Position numbers and translations under genes: made by a program. Source: an uncultured Prevotella sp. (lineage in GTDB: Bacteria; Bacteroidota; Bacteroidia; Bacteroidales; Bacteroidaceae). Taken from it: a DNA stretch of 64,000 nucleotides. The DNA is taken from NCBI GenBank assembly GCA_945834405.1, contig CAMAHD010000001.1, forward strand, positions 1-64,000. The letters run 5' to 3'. Of the stretch, positions 9,582 to 19,364 are shown piece after piece (the first letter of the stretch is position 1; every line of letters starts with the position of its first letter). The notes under the pieces were generated by a model, which made no database searches, was not told the origin of the DNA, and was given only the letters and a program-made list of their open reading frames with translations.

Positions 9582-10310
9582 ATGGAAAGAACGGACTACA
9601 ACATCAGCGAGAGAACACCCGCAAAGGAACAATCCTTTACGGATGTCTTTCCAGCTTATACCATCCTCATCAGAAAGGTGTACCTATGGATGGCAATGGC
9701 ATTGGCCATCACGGGGATGACGGCATACGTGGTGGCGACAAGCGACACGCTCCTGCAACTTATATTTGGGAACAGGTTGATGTTCTGGGGACTGCTCATC
9801 GGTGAACTGGCTATGGTAATTGCCCTCACCATGGCAATCAACAGATTGTCGCTGACAACGGCAACGGTGATGTTCTTCATCTACTCGGTCATCAATGGAG
9901 CGACAATGGCGGTGATATTCCTGGCATACACTCAAGAGTCCATCACCTCGGTGTTCTTTATCACGGCAGGGACATTTGCCGCTATGTCGGTATGGGGATA
10001 TGTCACGGACACCGACCTGACAACGATGGGCAAGCTGTGCTACATGACACTGATAGGACTGATCATAGCGACCATCGTTAACATGTTCCTGCAGAACGGC
10101 ACCATGTCGTATGTCATCAGCTATATCGGTGTTATCATATTCGTCGGGCTGACAGCATACGACACACAGAAGATAAAAATGATGCTGATGGAGGCAGAGA
10201 AGGATAGCGAGGATTGGCAAAAAGTGGCCCTATTAGGCGCACTGTCCCTGTACCTGGACTTCGTAAACCTGTTCCTGTACCTGTTAAGGATATTCGGGAA
10301 AAGAAGATAA
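9582..10310 (+). CDS. Bax inhibitor-1 / YccA family membrane protein
   Basis: Seven-TM protein with typical BI-1 C-terminus (YDTQKIKMMLMEAEKD...LGALSLYLDFVNLFLYLLRIFG). Confidence 0.9.
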   Translation: MERTDYNISERTPAKEQSFTDVFPAYTILIRKVYLWMAMALAITGMTAYVVATSDTLLQLIFGNRLMFWGLLIGELAMVIALTMAINRLSLTTATVMFFIYSVINGATMAVIFLAYTQESITSVFFITAGTFAAMSVWGYVTDTDLTTMGKLCYMTLIGLIIATIVNMFLQNGTMSYVISYIGVIIFVGLTAYDTQKIKMMLMEAEKDSEDWQKVALLGALSLYLDFVNLFLYLLRIFGKRR

Positions 10311-10338
10311 TAATATATAAATATAAAAATATAGAAAC

Positions 10339-12780
10339 ATGGCTATACGAAAATTCACCAATCCAAGGGAGCTGGATCTTTCTCCTGGCTTGCAGGATGT
10401 CCTGAGAAGAAACGGCATGCAGGCTCATATCTCGCTGAACCGTTTCGGCGAGCCGGAACTGATAGTAATGGGACATGATTCCCCGGTACTGAACTATAAG
10501 CTCACAGACCGTCAAGTGGAGGACTTGATGAACTGGGGTACGAACTACCATAACAAGAAAGCATACAACACCTTCACGTCTATCGTCAAGAATGACTTCG
10601 ACATGCCACAGGGATTCGTAACGGCAAGAAACGCCAGTGGACGTGTGGCAATGGGTCTGCATGGCTACCGTATAGGCGTAGGGGAATATGGCTATCGCGG
10701 CACACCGTTCTTCCGTCCTCCTCACCGTAGCGGAAGAGGATGGTTCGGGGATTTCCTCGGCTGGGGACCGCGCTATCAGGACGGATGGCACCTCAGACGT
10801 ATCGGCGACCGTGTGTTTCACGGCGGCCCGATGACACCAGAGCGTCCTGACGGACGTATCAAACCAGGAGAGATGCGCTCAGGAGCTTACGGCTTCTATT
10901 ATAAAGGGAACAGGCAAGAGGCCTCACAGGAGGTCATCGACCAGGTGGTGGCTGACCCGAAAATAACCCTGCTGCAGTCTGAACCACGTCCTACAGGACA
11001 GGCAAAGCCGCTGTCAGAGGCTATCACAACAGACATATACTTCACGAACGGGAAATTCCAGGATGTGCTGTCATCACACGGAATTGTCATCAACGCTGCT
11101 GATAAGAGCATGACCATCCAGTCATCGGCAAACCACCGTGACTATAAGTATTACTTGACGGATGATGAACTGCGTCAGCTGACAGCAGAGCATGCCACAG
11201 GACAGAATGGGGTATCGGTAGATGCACGACTGGAAATCATCAACAACAAGATCATGAAGGAGTTCCAGGACTTCGAGCAGGGTGTTACCCGTGAGATGCT
11301 GGAAAGTAAGGACATGATAGGTATCACAATGAGAAAGGACAGTGAGGCTTACCAAAAATACGAAACACCCTATATTGAACAGGAACGTCTGCTGGCTGAA
11401 CAAAAAGAGATAGCAGAGCAGAATAAGCGGTATGAGGAAGCCCGACAAGAGGAGATGGCTCGACTGAACCGCGAAGAGGCACGAATCAAACAGGATCCAA
11501 ATGCCATCAGCGGACGTGCTATCGGTGAGCTGCTGCCCGGCAAGGGATTCTTTAACAGTATAGATGGGGGACGGCAGGCTGTGGTGGGAGAAATCCGCGT
11601 TGATAAAACGAGAGGCGGTAATTACCTTATGTCGGCTATCATCAACGGCGAAAGGGTGACTCACGGCATCACAGAGAAAGAATATAACAAGTTCCTTGCA
11701 CTCGATGATGAACACCGACTGAAATTCTTCGATAAGAAATTCGACGAGGTGACCATTCATAGAGGTGACGGACGCGGCGGGGATGACATGTATATGCAGA
11801 ACGGCTATACCCGTAATCCGGACAACCTGACTGGGGTATTCATCGAGAAAGAGATGAGCCGCGATGAGTTCATCAGCTTCGCCAAGGTAGCGGATATCGG
11901 CACTTTCCTCGCAACAGGTACAGGACGGGTGAATGCCGGTGAGACCATGAAGGTGAGCAATATTCAGGCGTATAGCATCAATGAGCTGCTGGCAGCTCTG
12001 ACACCAGAGGAGCGGCAGGAAATCGGGCAGGAGAAACTAACCGACCTGAAGGATAAGTACATCCTGACGACGAGGGCAGGAGGAGAGCTGATGACAAGGG
12101 AGATTTCCCGCGAACAATACAAAAGTTTCCAGACACTATCGAAGGATGACCAGCTTAAATTCCTTAACGAGACATTTAATCTGCAAGAGGGACTGGCTGA
12201 GCGTGTCGCCGACCAGAAGACCTATATCTCTCAGGAGCAGATAGCCATAGAGAACGCGCGTTCCAACAGTGTAGACGGCAGCATCCTACAGGCTCTTAAC
12301 GAGAAGAAAGGCTTCTACCGCGAAGGAAGACACGGACGCGAGGTGGAGGTAGGCGAGATTGCCGTAGAGAAAGACCCTCAACAGGAGGGGAAATATAAGA
12401 TGACGGCAGTCATTGACGGCAAAGCTATCTCCCATGAAATCAGTCAGAAGGACTTTGATCGCTTCATGGCAGTGGATGACATGCAGCGCATGAAGATGTT
12501 CTCGAAGATATTCAATGAGGTGGATATGAAGACACGACCGGGACAGGGTGTGAACGTCGGAGCGGCAATACTGGCAGCTCTGGTGACGGCATCCAACGTT
12601 GCAGGATTCGTGGATGGCATGGCACACAGACCGCGACCGGAACTGTATGAGTCTCGCATGGAAGGACCGCACTACTATAAGCCTGGGGTGGTACATCCCG
12701 CAGAGGTGGCAGCAGTGGCCTTCGAGACGGACATGCAGCAGGAGGTAGCTCGCAGCGGAGGTGTTGGACGGGGCATATAA
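10339..12780 (+). CDS. DUF3945/DUF4099-like multi-repeat protein
   Basis: Internal repeats INGERVTHGITEKEYNKFLALDDEHRLKFFDKKFDEV and IDGKAISHEISQKDFDRFMAVDDMQRMKMFSKIFNEV. Confidence 0.7.
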   Translation: MAIRKFTNPRELDLSPGLQDVLRRNGMQAHISLNRFGEPELIVMGHDSPVLNYKLTDRQVEDLMNWGTNYHNKKAYNTFTSIVKNDFDMPQGFVTARNASGRVAMGLHGYRIGVGEYGYRGTPFFRPPHRSGRGWFGDFLGWGPRYQDGWHLRRIGDRVFHGGPMTPERPDGRIKPGEMRSGAYGFYYKGNRQEASQEVIDQVVADPKITLLQSEPRPTGQAKPLSEAITTDIYFTNGKFQDVLSSHGIVINAADKSMTIQSSANHRDYKYYLTDDELRQLTAEHATGQNGVSVDARLEIINNKIMKEFQDFEQGVTREMLESKDMIGITMRKDSEAYQKYETPYIEQERLLAEQKEIAEQNKRYEEARQEEMARLNREEARIKQDPNAISGRAIGELLPGKGFFNSIDGGRQAVVGEIRVDKTRGGNYLMSAIINGERVTHGITEKEYNKFLALDDEHRLKFFDKKFDEVTIHRGDGRGGDDMYMQNGYTRNPDNLTGVFIEKEMSRDEFISFAKVADIGTFLATGTGRVNAGETMKVSNIQAYSINELLAALTPEERQEIGQEKLTDLKDKYILTTRAGGELMTREISREQYKSFQTLSKDDQLKFLNETFNLQEGLAERVADQKTYISQEQIAIENARSNSVDGSILQALNEKKGFYREGRHGREVEVGEIAVEKDPQQEGKYKMTAVIDGKAISHEISQKDFDRFMAVDDMQRMKMFSKIFNEVDMKTRPGQGVNVGAAILAALVTASNVAGFVDGMAHRPRPELYESRMEGPHYYKPGVVHPAEVAAVAFETDMQQEVARSGGVGRGI

Positions 12781-12819
12781 TCCCTTAAATAAATAGGTTG
12801 AACTATAATTTTTGGTACT

Positions 12820-13311
12820 ATGGCGATGCAGACACCATTTGACAGAATATCCATCAAGCCATGCTGGAGGCAGCTGGTCATCGAACAGCTGCTATGGGTA
12901 GTCCTGTGCATAGCACTGGCAACAGCATACTTCATGACGAGCTTCATGTTCCACGGAATGCTGCTCCTGCTGGCTATGCTGGTGGCTGCATACCTGTTCT
13001 ATCAGGTGCTGTACCTCTCACGGATAGAATATATCGTGACAGGGGAACAGATCATCTATTTACATGGGGTGCTGATGCAGCAGACGGATTATATGGAACT
13101 ATACCGTGTGATAGACTACCAGCAGCATCGGTCGCTGCTGCAACAGCTCACGGGACTGAAAACCATCACTATCATGTCCGGCGACAGAAACCTGCCAAGC
13201 CTTGACATCATCGGGGTAGAGGTAGATGAGGAAGTCGTACAGGAGATACGTTTAAGGGTGGAGTATAACAAACAAATGAAGCATATCCATGAGATTACAA
13301 ACCGTATGTAG
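12820..13311 (+). CDS. Membrane-anchored bacterial PH-domain (bPH2-like) protein
   Basis: Two TM helices, then SRIEYIVTGEQIIYLHGVLMQQTDYMELYRVIDYQQHRSLLQQLTGLKTITIMS. Confidence 0.7.
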   Translation: MAMQTPFDRISIKPCWRQLVIEQLLWVVLCIALATAYFMTSFMFHGMLLLLAMLVAAYLFYQVLYLSRIEYIVTGEQIIYLHGVLMQQTDYMELYRVIDYQQHRSLLQQLTGLKTITIMSGDRNLPSLDIIGVEVDEEVVQEIRLRVEYNKQMKHIHEITNRM

Positions 13312-13993
13312 GATGATAGCTGTAGCAACTATCTCCTTTTCTGCTATAAAGGGTTCGGCACAATCAGCTGAAATGAACGGTACGCAGATAATGGCCATTG
13401 GTGGCGGTGGAGAGCTGATCAACAAGGCTATTTCCAGCCAGACAACATCAGAAACAAAGACAGACCTGCTGGCCGGTGCCATCGGTACAGAGTTCCTGGG
13501 CATCAAGACTTGGGAAGGAAAATATAACTCGTACCTAAAGACGGCATCAGGCTATGCAGAGGGTCTAAAAGGTGCCTGTACGCTCTACGCCGAAGGGGTG
13601 ACGACGCTACGCCATCTGTATGAGATTACGAAAGCCATACAAAACAACCCGCAAGGGGTCATGGCAACGGTGTCAATGAACAACCTCTATGCAGAGACGG
13701 CAGCAGAGCTGATAAAAGTGTATAATGTGCTGAATTATACACTGGCAAAGGGCGGCACTACAAACATGCTGACTGGCGCTGAGCGTACAGAATTGCTTTG
13801 GGCTATCAACGACAGCATGCAGGGCTTCAACCGTAAACTACGGCAGCTGGCTCTTAGCATCTCTTACTATAACCTCACGGATGTATGGAACAAAGCAACC
13901 ACCGGACTGATTGACCGGAACAATGGCGAGATAGCCCGTCAGGCCTATAAGCGGTGGGTGAGAGCACAGACAGGATATAAGAACCTACAATAA
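13289..13993 (+). CDS. Secreted conjugation-associated protein
   Basis: Signal peptide; C-terminus RKLRQLALSISYYNLTDVWN...YKRWVRA, paralogous to the next ORF. Confidence 0.65.
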   Translation: MRLQTVCRMIAVATISFSAIKGSAQSAEMNGTQIMAIGGGGELINKAISSQTTSETKTDLLAGAIGTEFLGIKTWEGKYNSYLKTASGYAEGLKGACTLYAEGVTTLRHLYEITKAIQNNPQGVMATVSMNNLYAETAAELIKVYNVLNYTLAKGGTTNMLTGAERTELLWAINDSMQGFNRKLRQLALSISYYNLTDVWNKATTGLIDRNNGEIARQAYKRWVRAQTGYKNLQ

Positions 13994-14689
13994 ATGTATC
14001 CTATGAAGAAAATAGTCATCATCTTTCTGCTGTGTGGCATCGGCACGAGGGTATATGGACAAATGCTATATACTGACCCTGCACGAGCCGCTGCTGTGGT
14101 TCTCTTTACCGACCAGGCGAAGAAGACATTGAACGCTCAGCAACGCGCCCAGCTGGTGATGTCAGGAATGCACGTCTATGTGAAAGAGGAAGTAGAGGCG
14201 ACGACGAACTTCCAGAGGGAGTTTAACGAATACCTGAGCCAGTTCAACGAGGTCATTCAGATAGCGGCAGAGCTATACGGTATCTATAACGAGGTGATGA
14301 TGGTGTCAAAGAACGTCAAAAACTTTGTGGAGGTGCTGGACGAGGGACGTAACCTGGATAACGTAGTGGCAGTAGCCGTCTATCCCAAACGAAACAAGAT
14401 TTTCACTGATCTGGTCATAACGAGTATGAACATCGCCAAGGACATTCACTCTGTATGCTTCTCTGGGACGAAAATGACAGAGAAGGAAAGACTGAAAATC
14501 GTTCTGGGCATGCGCCCGAAACTCAGGAAGGTAAACGAACAGCTGAGAAGGATGACTATGTTCATCAGATATACCAACCTCATAGATGTGTGGAACAGTA
14601 TCATCGATAAGAAATACAAGCCTGCTAACAGGAAGGAGATTATCGAAAGATGCCGGATGCGCTGGAAAGGGGCATGGGGAGGCAAATAA
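13994..14689 (+). CDS. Secreted conjugation-associated protein (paralogue of previous)
   Basis: Signal peptide; C-terminus EQLRRMTMFIRYTNLIDVWN...CRMRWKGAWGGK. Confidence 0.65.
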   Translation: MYPMKKIVIIFLLCGIGTRVYGQMLYTDPARAAAVVLFTDQAKKTLNAQQRAQLVMSGMHVYVKEEVEATTNFQREFNEYLSQFNEVIQIAAELYGIYNEVMMVSKNVKNFVEVLDEGRNLDNVVAVAVYPKRNKIFTDLVITSMNIAKDIHSVCFSGTKMTEKERLKIVLGMRPKLRKVNEQLRRMTMFIRYTNLIDVWNSIIDKKYKPANRKEIIERCRMRWKGAWGGK

Positions 14690-14717
14690 CATGAATATTT
14701 AAATTATCAGATATATT

Positions 14718-15056
14718 ATGGCACTATCAGAGAATCAGAAAAGACAGGTAGCATTGCGCCGAATACTGGACACCGTGGTAGGTGGAAGGTATGTAGAGGT
14801 GGTGGAGAATGCGGAAGGGATGGCCGTCATCACGGCAGACCGCTATATTCCACAGGATATTATCAATATCACCAAGGTCATTAACAAAGCCGTCCGAGAC
14901 GGGGAGGGTTATAAAGAACTGTCACCAGAGAGGTGGCAGATAAAGCCTATAGGCTATGAGTCACACCGGTATATTATAGAACAGGCTCCGCTGACACGGC
15001 GACGCTGCATCAATGCAAGCACGCCGCTCATGGAGGTGAGAATATTTCACGCATAG
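14718..15056 (+). CDS. Hypothetical protein
   Basis: Intact co-directional ORF. Confidence 0.6.
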   Translation: MALSENQKRQVALRRILDTVVGGRYVEVVENAEGMAVITADRYIPQDIINITKVINKAVRDGEGYKELSPERWQIKPIGYESHRYIIEQAPLTRRRCINASTPLMEVRIFHA

Positions 15057-15080
15057 CAATCAGAAACAATATCAATCATC

Positions 15081-17330
15081 ATGGAAGAATCCAAAAACCT
15101 GCAAGGACTATATACTGCGTTTCGTTTTATCGTCTATGTGTCTCTCCTGGTGGAGTTCTTTGAATATGCGGTATCGCCTCAGATGCTGGAGCCATTAGGG
15201 ACATGGCTGGTGGATGTTCAGGAGCGAATAGGAAGATGGACAATATACCAGTCTGGGCATATGCCGTACAGCAAACTGACAACACTGTTGCTGGTCATCA
15301 TCTGCTGCATCGGTACCAAGAATAAGAAACAGCTGGAGTTTAACGCAAAGAAGATGGTAATGTACCCCATCGGCATTGGACTGCTGATGATCATCCTGTC
15401 GGTATGGATGTTCGACACGGACTTTATGAATTTCCCAATAGCGGGATTTGCCTTTCATATATGGCTGTATGCCATATTCTCCATCATCGGCACGGTGGCG
15501 ATACACGTAGCACTGGACAACGCATCGAAATACCTCAAAGAGGGTATGCTGAAAGACCGATTTAACTTCGAAAACGAGTCGTTTGAACAGAACGAGGAAT
15601 ATAAGTCGGACAAATACTCGGTGAATATTCCCATGCGCTACTACTATAAGCATAAGTTCCGTCACGGATGGATCAATATCACAAACCCGTTCCGTGGAAC
15701 ATTCGTGGTGGGTACACCTGGCTCTGGTAAGACATTCTCGGTGATAGAACCGTTTATCCGGCAACACTCGGCAAAAGGCTTCGCAATGGTGGTGTATGAC
15801 TACAAATTCCCGACACTGGCCACTAAGCTGTACTACCACTACCGAAAAAACAAAAAGCTGGGAAAGACACCTCCGGGCTGTAAGTTCAACATCATCAACT
15901 TCGTGGATGTGGAATACTCCCGTCGGGTGAACCCTATCCAACATAAATACATCGACTCGCTTGCAGCCGCACAGGAAACGGCTGAGACACTGGTGGAGTC
16001 TCTGCAGAAAGGTAAGAAAGAGGGTGGAGGTGGCTCTGACCAGTTCTTCCAGACATCTGCAGTGAACTTCCTCGCAGCATGTATCTTCTTTTTCGTGAAC
16101 TACAAGCGTATGCCATACAGAGCCGACGGTACCAGACTATACCCGGATTATTATATCGATAAGGATACCGGTCATGCAAAACTATCTGGTCGCGCCTATG
16201 CGGATAAGGCACATACCATCCCTGAGACACCGGCATACTGGCTGGGAAAATACTCAGACATGCCTCATGTGCTGTCGTTTCTCAACAAGGACTACGAGAC
16301 TATCTTCAATGTCTTGGAGACTGACCCTGAGTGTCTGCCACTGCTCGGACCATTTATGACGGCATTTCACAACAAAGCTATGGAACAGTTGGAAGGTATG
16401 ATAGGTACGCTGCGCGTACAGATATCACGTCTGGCAACGAAAGAGGCATACTGGGTGTTCCATAAGGATGGGGATGACTTTGACCTGAAAGTGTCTGACC
16501 GAAAAAACCCGTCATACCTGCTCATCGCTAACGACCCGGAAAAAGAGTCAATCATTGGTGCACTGAACGCCATGATTCTAAACCGTCTGGTGACGCGAGT
16601 GAACAGCGGACAGGGTAAGAATGTACCTGTGGACATATGTGTGGACGAGGTGCCAACACTGTACTTTCATAAGATAGACCGTCTTATCGGTACGGCACGT
16701 TCTAACAAGGTGGCGGTCATACTGGGCTTTCAGGAACTGCCACAGCTGGAGGCTGACTACGGAAAGGTGGGTATGCAGAAAATCATTACAACCATCGGCA
16801 ACGTCATCAGCGGCTCTGCACGCAGCAAAGAGACGCTGGAATGGCTGTCGAATGATATCTTCGGAAAGACCGTACAGCTGAAGAAAGGTGTCACCATCGA
16901 CCGCGACCGTACCAGCATCAACCTGAACGAGAACATGGACTCAATGGTACAGGCATCCAAAATATCGGATATGCCGTCAGGTTGGGTATGCGGACAGGTG
17001 GCACGAGACTTCACACCAACCAAAACAGGAAGGGGCGGTGCCATGAACATTCAGGAGTCTGAGGAGTTCAAGACATCGAAATTCTACTGTAAGACGAACT
17101 TCGACATGAAGGAGATTAAAGCAGAAGAGGATGATTATAAGAACTACCCGCTGCCGGTATTCTACAACTTCGGAACCAAAGAGGACCGCGAAAGGGCACT
17201 CTATGAGATCTATAACCGCGTCAATAAAGACGTGGATGACATGATCAATGAAATCAAGAAACAGTTTGTCAAAGAAGACAGCGACAAAACGGAGGACAGA
17301 CAGAAACCGAAAGGTGGTAAAAAACAGTAA
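15081..17330 (+). CDS. VirD4-type type IV coupling protein (MobC role in CTnDOT nomenclature)
   Basis: N-terminal TM helices, Walker A VVGTPGSGKTFS, Walker-B-like VDICVDEVPTLYF. Confidence 0.9.
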   Translation: MEESKNLQGLYTAFRFIVYVSLLVEFFEYAVSPQMLEPLGTWLVDVQERIGRWTIYQSGHMPYSKLTTLLLVIICCIGTKNKKQLEFNAKKMVMYPIGIGLLMIILSVWMFDTDFMNFPIAGFAFHIWLYAIFSIIGTVAIHVALDNASKYLKEGMLKDRFNFENESFEQNEEYKSDKYSVNIPMRYYYKHKFRHGWINITNPFRGTFVVGTPGSGKTFSVIEPFIRQHSAKGFAMVVYDYKFPTLATKLYYHYRKNKKLGKTPPGCKFNIINFVDVEYSRRVNPIQHKYIDSLAAAQETAETLVESLQKGKKEGGGGSDQFFQTSAVNFLAACIFFFVNYKRMPYRADGTRLYPDYYIDKDTGHAKLSGRAYADKAHTIPETPAYWLGKYSDMPHVLSFLNKDYETIFNVLETDPECLPLLGPFMTAFHNKAMEQLEGMIGTLRVQISRLATKEAYWVFHKDGDDFDLKVSDRKNPSYLLIANDPEKESIIGALNAMILNRLVTRVNSGQGKNVPVDICVDEVPTLYFHKIDRLIGTARSNKVAVILGFQELPQLEADYGKVGMQKIITTIGNVISGSARSKETLEWLSNDIFGKTVQLKKGVTIDRDRTSINLNENMDSMVQASKISDMPSGWVCGQVARDFTPTKTGRGGAMNIQESEEFKTSKFYCKTNFDMKEIKAEEDDYKNYPLPVFYNFGTKEDRERALYEIYNRVNKDVDDMINEIKKQFVKEDSDKTEDRQKPKGGKKQ

Positions 17331-17332
17331 TT

Positions 17333-17497
17333 ATGAATAATATCATCATTTATCCTATGGTTTTTCACTTTCTGCAAGGCGTATACTGGCTGATATGGCG
17401 CGTTAAAGGGTTCTTTATATTCCCAATGATAGGTATCTTGGAAATTGCTATCTGGGTGTGGCTATGCAATAGAAGACATCAAATAAATAATATATGA
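17333..17497 (+). CDS. Small membrane protein (54 aa)
   Basis: MNNIIIYPMVFHFLQGVYWLIWRVKGFFIFPMIGILEIAIWVWLCNRRHQINNI*, starts 2 nt after the coupling protein stop. Confidence 0.45.
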   Translation: MNNIIIYPMVFHFLQGVYWLIWRVKGFFIFPMIGILEIAIWVWLCNRRHQINNI

Positions 17498-17521
17498 ACA
17501 GGTAAATTATATTTATAATAA

Positions 17522-17659
17522 TATCTTTGCATCGTGAAAGAGAAATTCGACCTGTGATATGTAGCGGTTCACAGTAGCAAAGAATAAAGTTAATGCCATT
17601 CCGACTCCGAGTGTCCGCTACCACTCGTCCGGGGTGGCAAATTTTAAACAACAAGGAGT
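17522..17659 (+). ncRNA. Candidate structured RNA or leader with possible pseudoknot
   Basis: -7-like TATCTTTG 17522-17529; stem CTGTGA 17552-17557/TCACAG 17569-17574 whose loop GTAGCGG 17561-17567 can pair with CCGCTAC 17615-17621; hairpin CCACTC-gtccg-GGGTGG about 17621-17637. Confidence 0.45.
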
Positions 17660-17788
17660 ATGATGATGAGTAAAACTGTTTTCATATATTTCCTTCTAAA
17701 TTACATGGATAGTCGTGTATATAGCACAACTATCCTTAAATGGTATTCACCTTTTTATATTCATATAGGTAAGCATCGGTTTCATTGA
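17660..17788 (+). CDS. Small ORF after the structured leader
   Basis: MMMSKTVFIYFLLNYMDSRVYSTTILKWYSPFYIHIGKHRFH*, preceded by AAGGAG; overlaps the convergent gene end. Confidence 0.22.
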   Translation: MMMSKTVFIYFLLNYMDSRVYSTTILKWYSPFYIHIGKHRFH

Positions 17789-18233
17789 CGATGCTTAATA
17801 CATTACTCTTTAAAAGACACTTATACTGCCTCAATACAACTTCGTAGTTTGTGGCAGTAGCGGGAATACCATAGCCGTTTATTCCAAAAAATGTTTTATG
17901 GTCTTTCTCCCATTCTGGAATAATAAAAGTCCAAAGGCCAAAGATATTACCAAGAAAAACCTCTTCAGGTTTCATATCAGAAATAGATTCTGTCCGGAAA
18001 ATCCCATAAGGATCCGGACCCAAATTTTTGTTTCTATAACCATCGTTCCATAATTCCTTGTGAATTTCCAATAGCTCATACAGACTCTTACAGTCTGTCA
18101 AGCGTTTGATATAGGCTTCAGCCTTATCTATAAGTCTTAAGCTATCGGCAAATTCTTTCCGTTGCTGCTTGATGGCAGCACGTTTCGTTAGCATGTTCCA
18201 GAAACATTCTCTGATAATCTCTACCTCTTTCAT
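17736..18233 (-). CDS. Hypothetical protein
   Basis: Intact ORF in tandem behind the 18245-19267 gene. Confidence 0.6.
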   Translation of the reverse strand: MKEVEIIRECFWNMLTKRAAIKQQRKEFADSLRLIDKAEAYIKRLTDCKSLYELLEIHKELWNDGYRNKNLGPDPYGIFRTESISDMKPEEVFLGNIFGLWTFIIPEWEKDHKTFFGINGYGIPATATNYEVVLRQYKCLLKSNVLSIVNETDAYLYEYKKVNTI

Positions 18234-18244
18234 AAATTCAAGTA

Positions 18245-19267
18245 TTATAATTTATTTCCTATGATGTCATACTTGTGAAGATTATATTGTCTGATAATCT
18301 TCTCGCAACTGGCTACGTATCCCTTTCCACTGGCATAGCCAGCCTTAATAAGTCCTCTAAGCCAGTTCTGATAGTCCGTAGCAGGAAAGGCACAATAGCG
18401 CTGATAATGCTTGCTGGTAAGCAGCTTTGAATGATGCTCCATACTCTCCTCAACCGAAGCGTAATTGCAGAACTTCTCATTACGCTTCTCATCATCATGC
18501 TCACTAAAGGGTTTGCCGTCAGCGACCCATTTCCTGGTGGCCTTAATGCCAAAATAGTTCTTACCATTGATGGCCAGTTCTGACTGACCCCAATCAGACT
18601 CTAAAGCCATCTGCGCCAGCGTTACTGATGCCGGTATGCCATATCTCTTCTGATGATCCATTGCCATGGCAGCATAACGCGATATAAAATCGCTGCAACT
18701 CCATGGCTCCATAGCGGCAGCTTCACCACCAAGGGCAGCGATGCACTCCTTCTTAACCTTCTTTATATATAATAATAAGGTATGGGGATTGTACAGCTGC
18801 CCATTTTTTCTTACCGTCAGGTGTAAATGAGGACCTGTTGAGCGACCGGTATTGCCACTTACGGCAATCGCGTCGCCAGCCCAGACGGTATCTCCTACAT
18901 TTACATACTTCCTTGAAAGGTGACAATAGCTCACCGTGAATGCGCCATAGCGCATCATAACATAGTTTCCTGAGCGTTTGTCACTACCTACCTTCTCGAC
19001 GATTCCGTCGAACATAGAATATACATTCTCATAGTTCGCCTTTAAATCAAGACCATTATGAGAGGCCTTTTTTTTGGTGAAAAGATCTTTCCTGACTCCA
19101 AAAGTCGAGCTGACTTTTAAGGTCTTTACGGGATAACTGACACTGGAGTATCGATTTATCCAATATTCTTTGTCCTTTTCAACAGACAGACTATCCGACG
19201 TGAAACCGGAAGCGGTCATACATAAGACCGCAGTACATAAAACTGATAAAAAACGCTTATAATTCAT
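18245..19267 (-). CDS. Secreted bifunctional peptidoglycan hydrolase: M23 peptidase + glucosaminidase
   Basis: Signal peptide; M23 motifs HNGLD and STGPHLHL; glucosaminidase segment GIPASVTLAQMALESDWGQSELAINGKNYFGIK. Confidence 0.85.
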   Translation of the reverse strand: MNYKRFLSVLCTAVLCMTASGFTSDSLSVEKDKEYWINRYSSVSYPVKTLKVSSTFGVRKDLFTKKKASHNGLDLKANYENVYSMFDGIVEKVGSDKRSGNYVMMRYGAFTVSYCHLSRKYVNVGDTVWAGDAIAVSGNTGRSTGPHLHLTVRKNGQLYNPHTLLLYIKKVKKECIAALGGEAAAMEPWSCSDFISRYAAMAMDHQKRYGIPASVTLAQMALESDWGQSELAINGKNYFGIKATRKWVADGKPFSEHDDEKRNEKFCNYASVEESMEHHSKLLTSKHYQRYCAFPATDYQNWLRGLIKAGYASGKGYVASCEKIIRQYNLHKYDIIGNKL

Positions 19268-19291
19268 ACCTTATTTTTCTTATATTTTTCA

Positions 19292-19351
19292 CAAAGGTAA
19301 AACCATCATTTTTTACAGTAAAATATAAAGGTTTTTATTTCTTGATTTAAC
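19292..19351 (-). promoter_or_regulatory. Shared promoter element, copy P5 (divergent to P3)
   Basis: On the minus strand: GTTAAATCAAG 19351-19341, 41-nt spacer, perfect -7 TACCTTTG 19299-19292, ATG at 19267. Confidence 0.8.
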
Positions 19352-19364
19352 GCTTTTAAGACGA

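Noticed and set aside
10135-10821. 228-aa minus-strand ORF over the BI-1/DUF3945 junction
   Set aside because: Antisense to two well-supported genes with no family signature.
17522-17660. Retron msr/msd or CRISPR leader for the structured region
   Set aside because: No reverse transcriptase, cas gene or spacer-like repeat nearby; only a generic structured RNA can be supported.
19043-19053. Another GTTAAATCAAG-like string (TTTAAATCAAG) within the M23 gene
   Set aside because: It is coding (LDLKANY), mismatched, and has no -7 box 41 nt downstream or gene start behind it.
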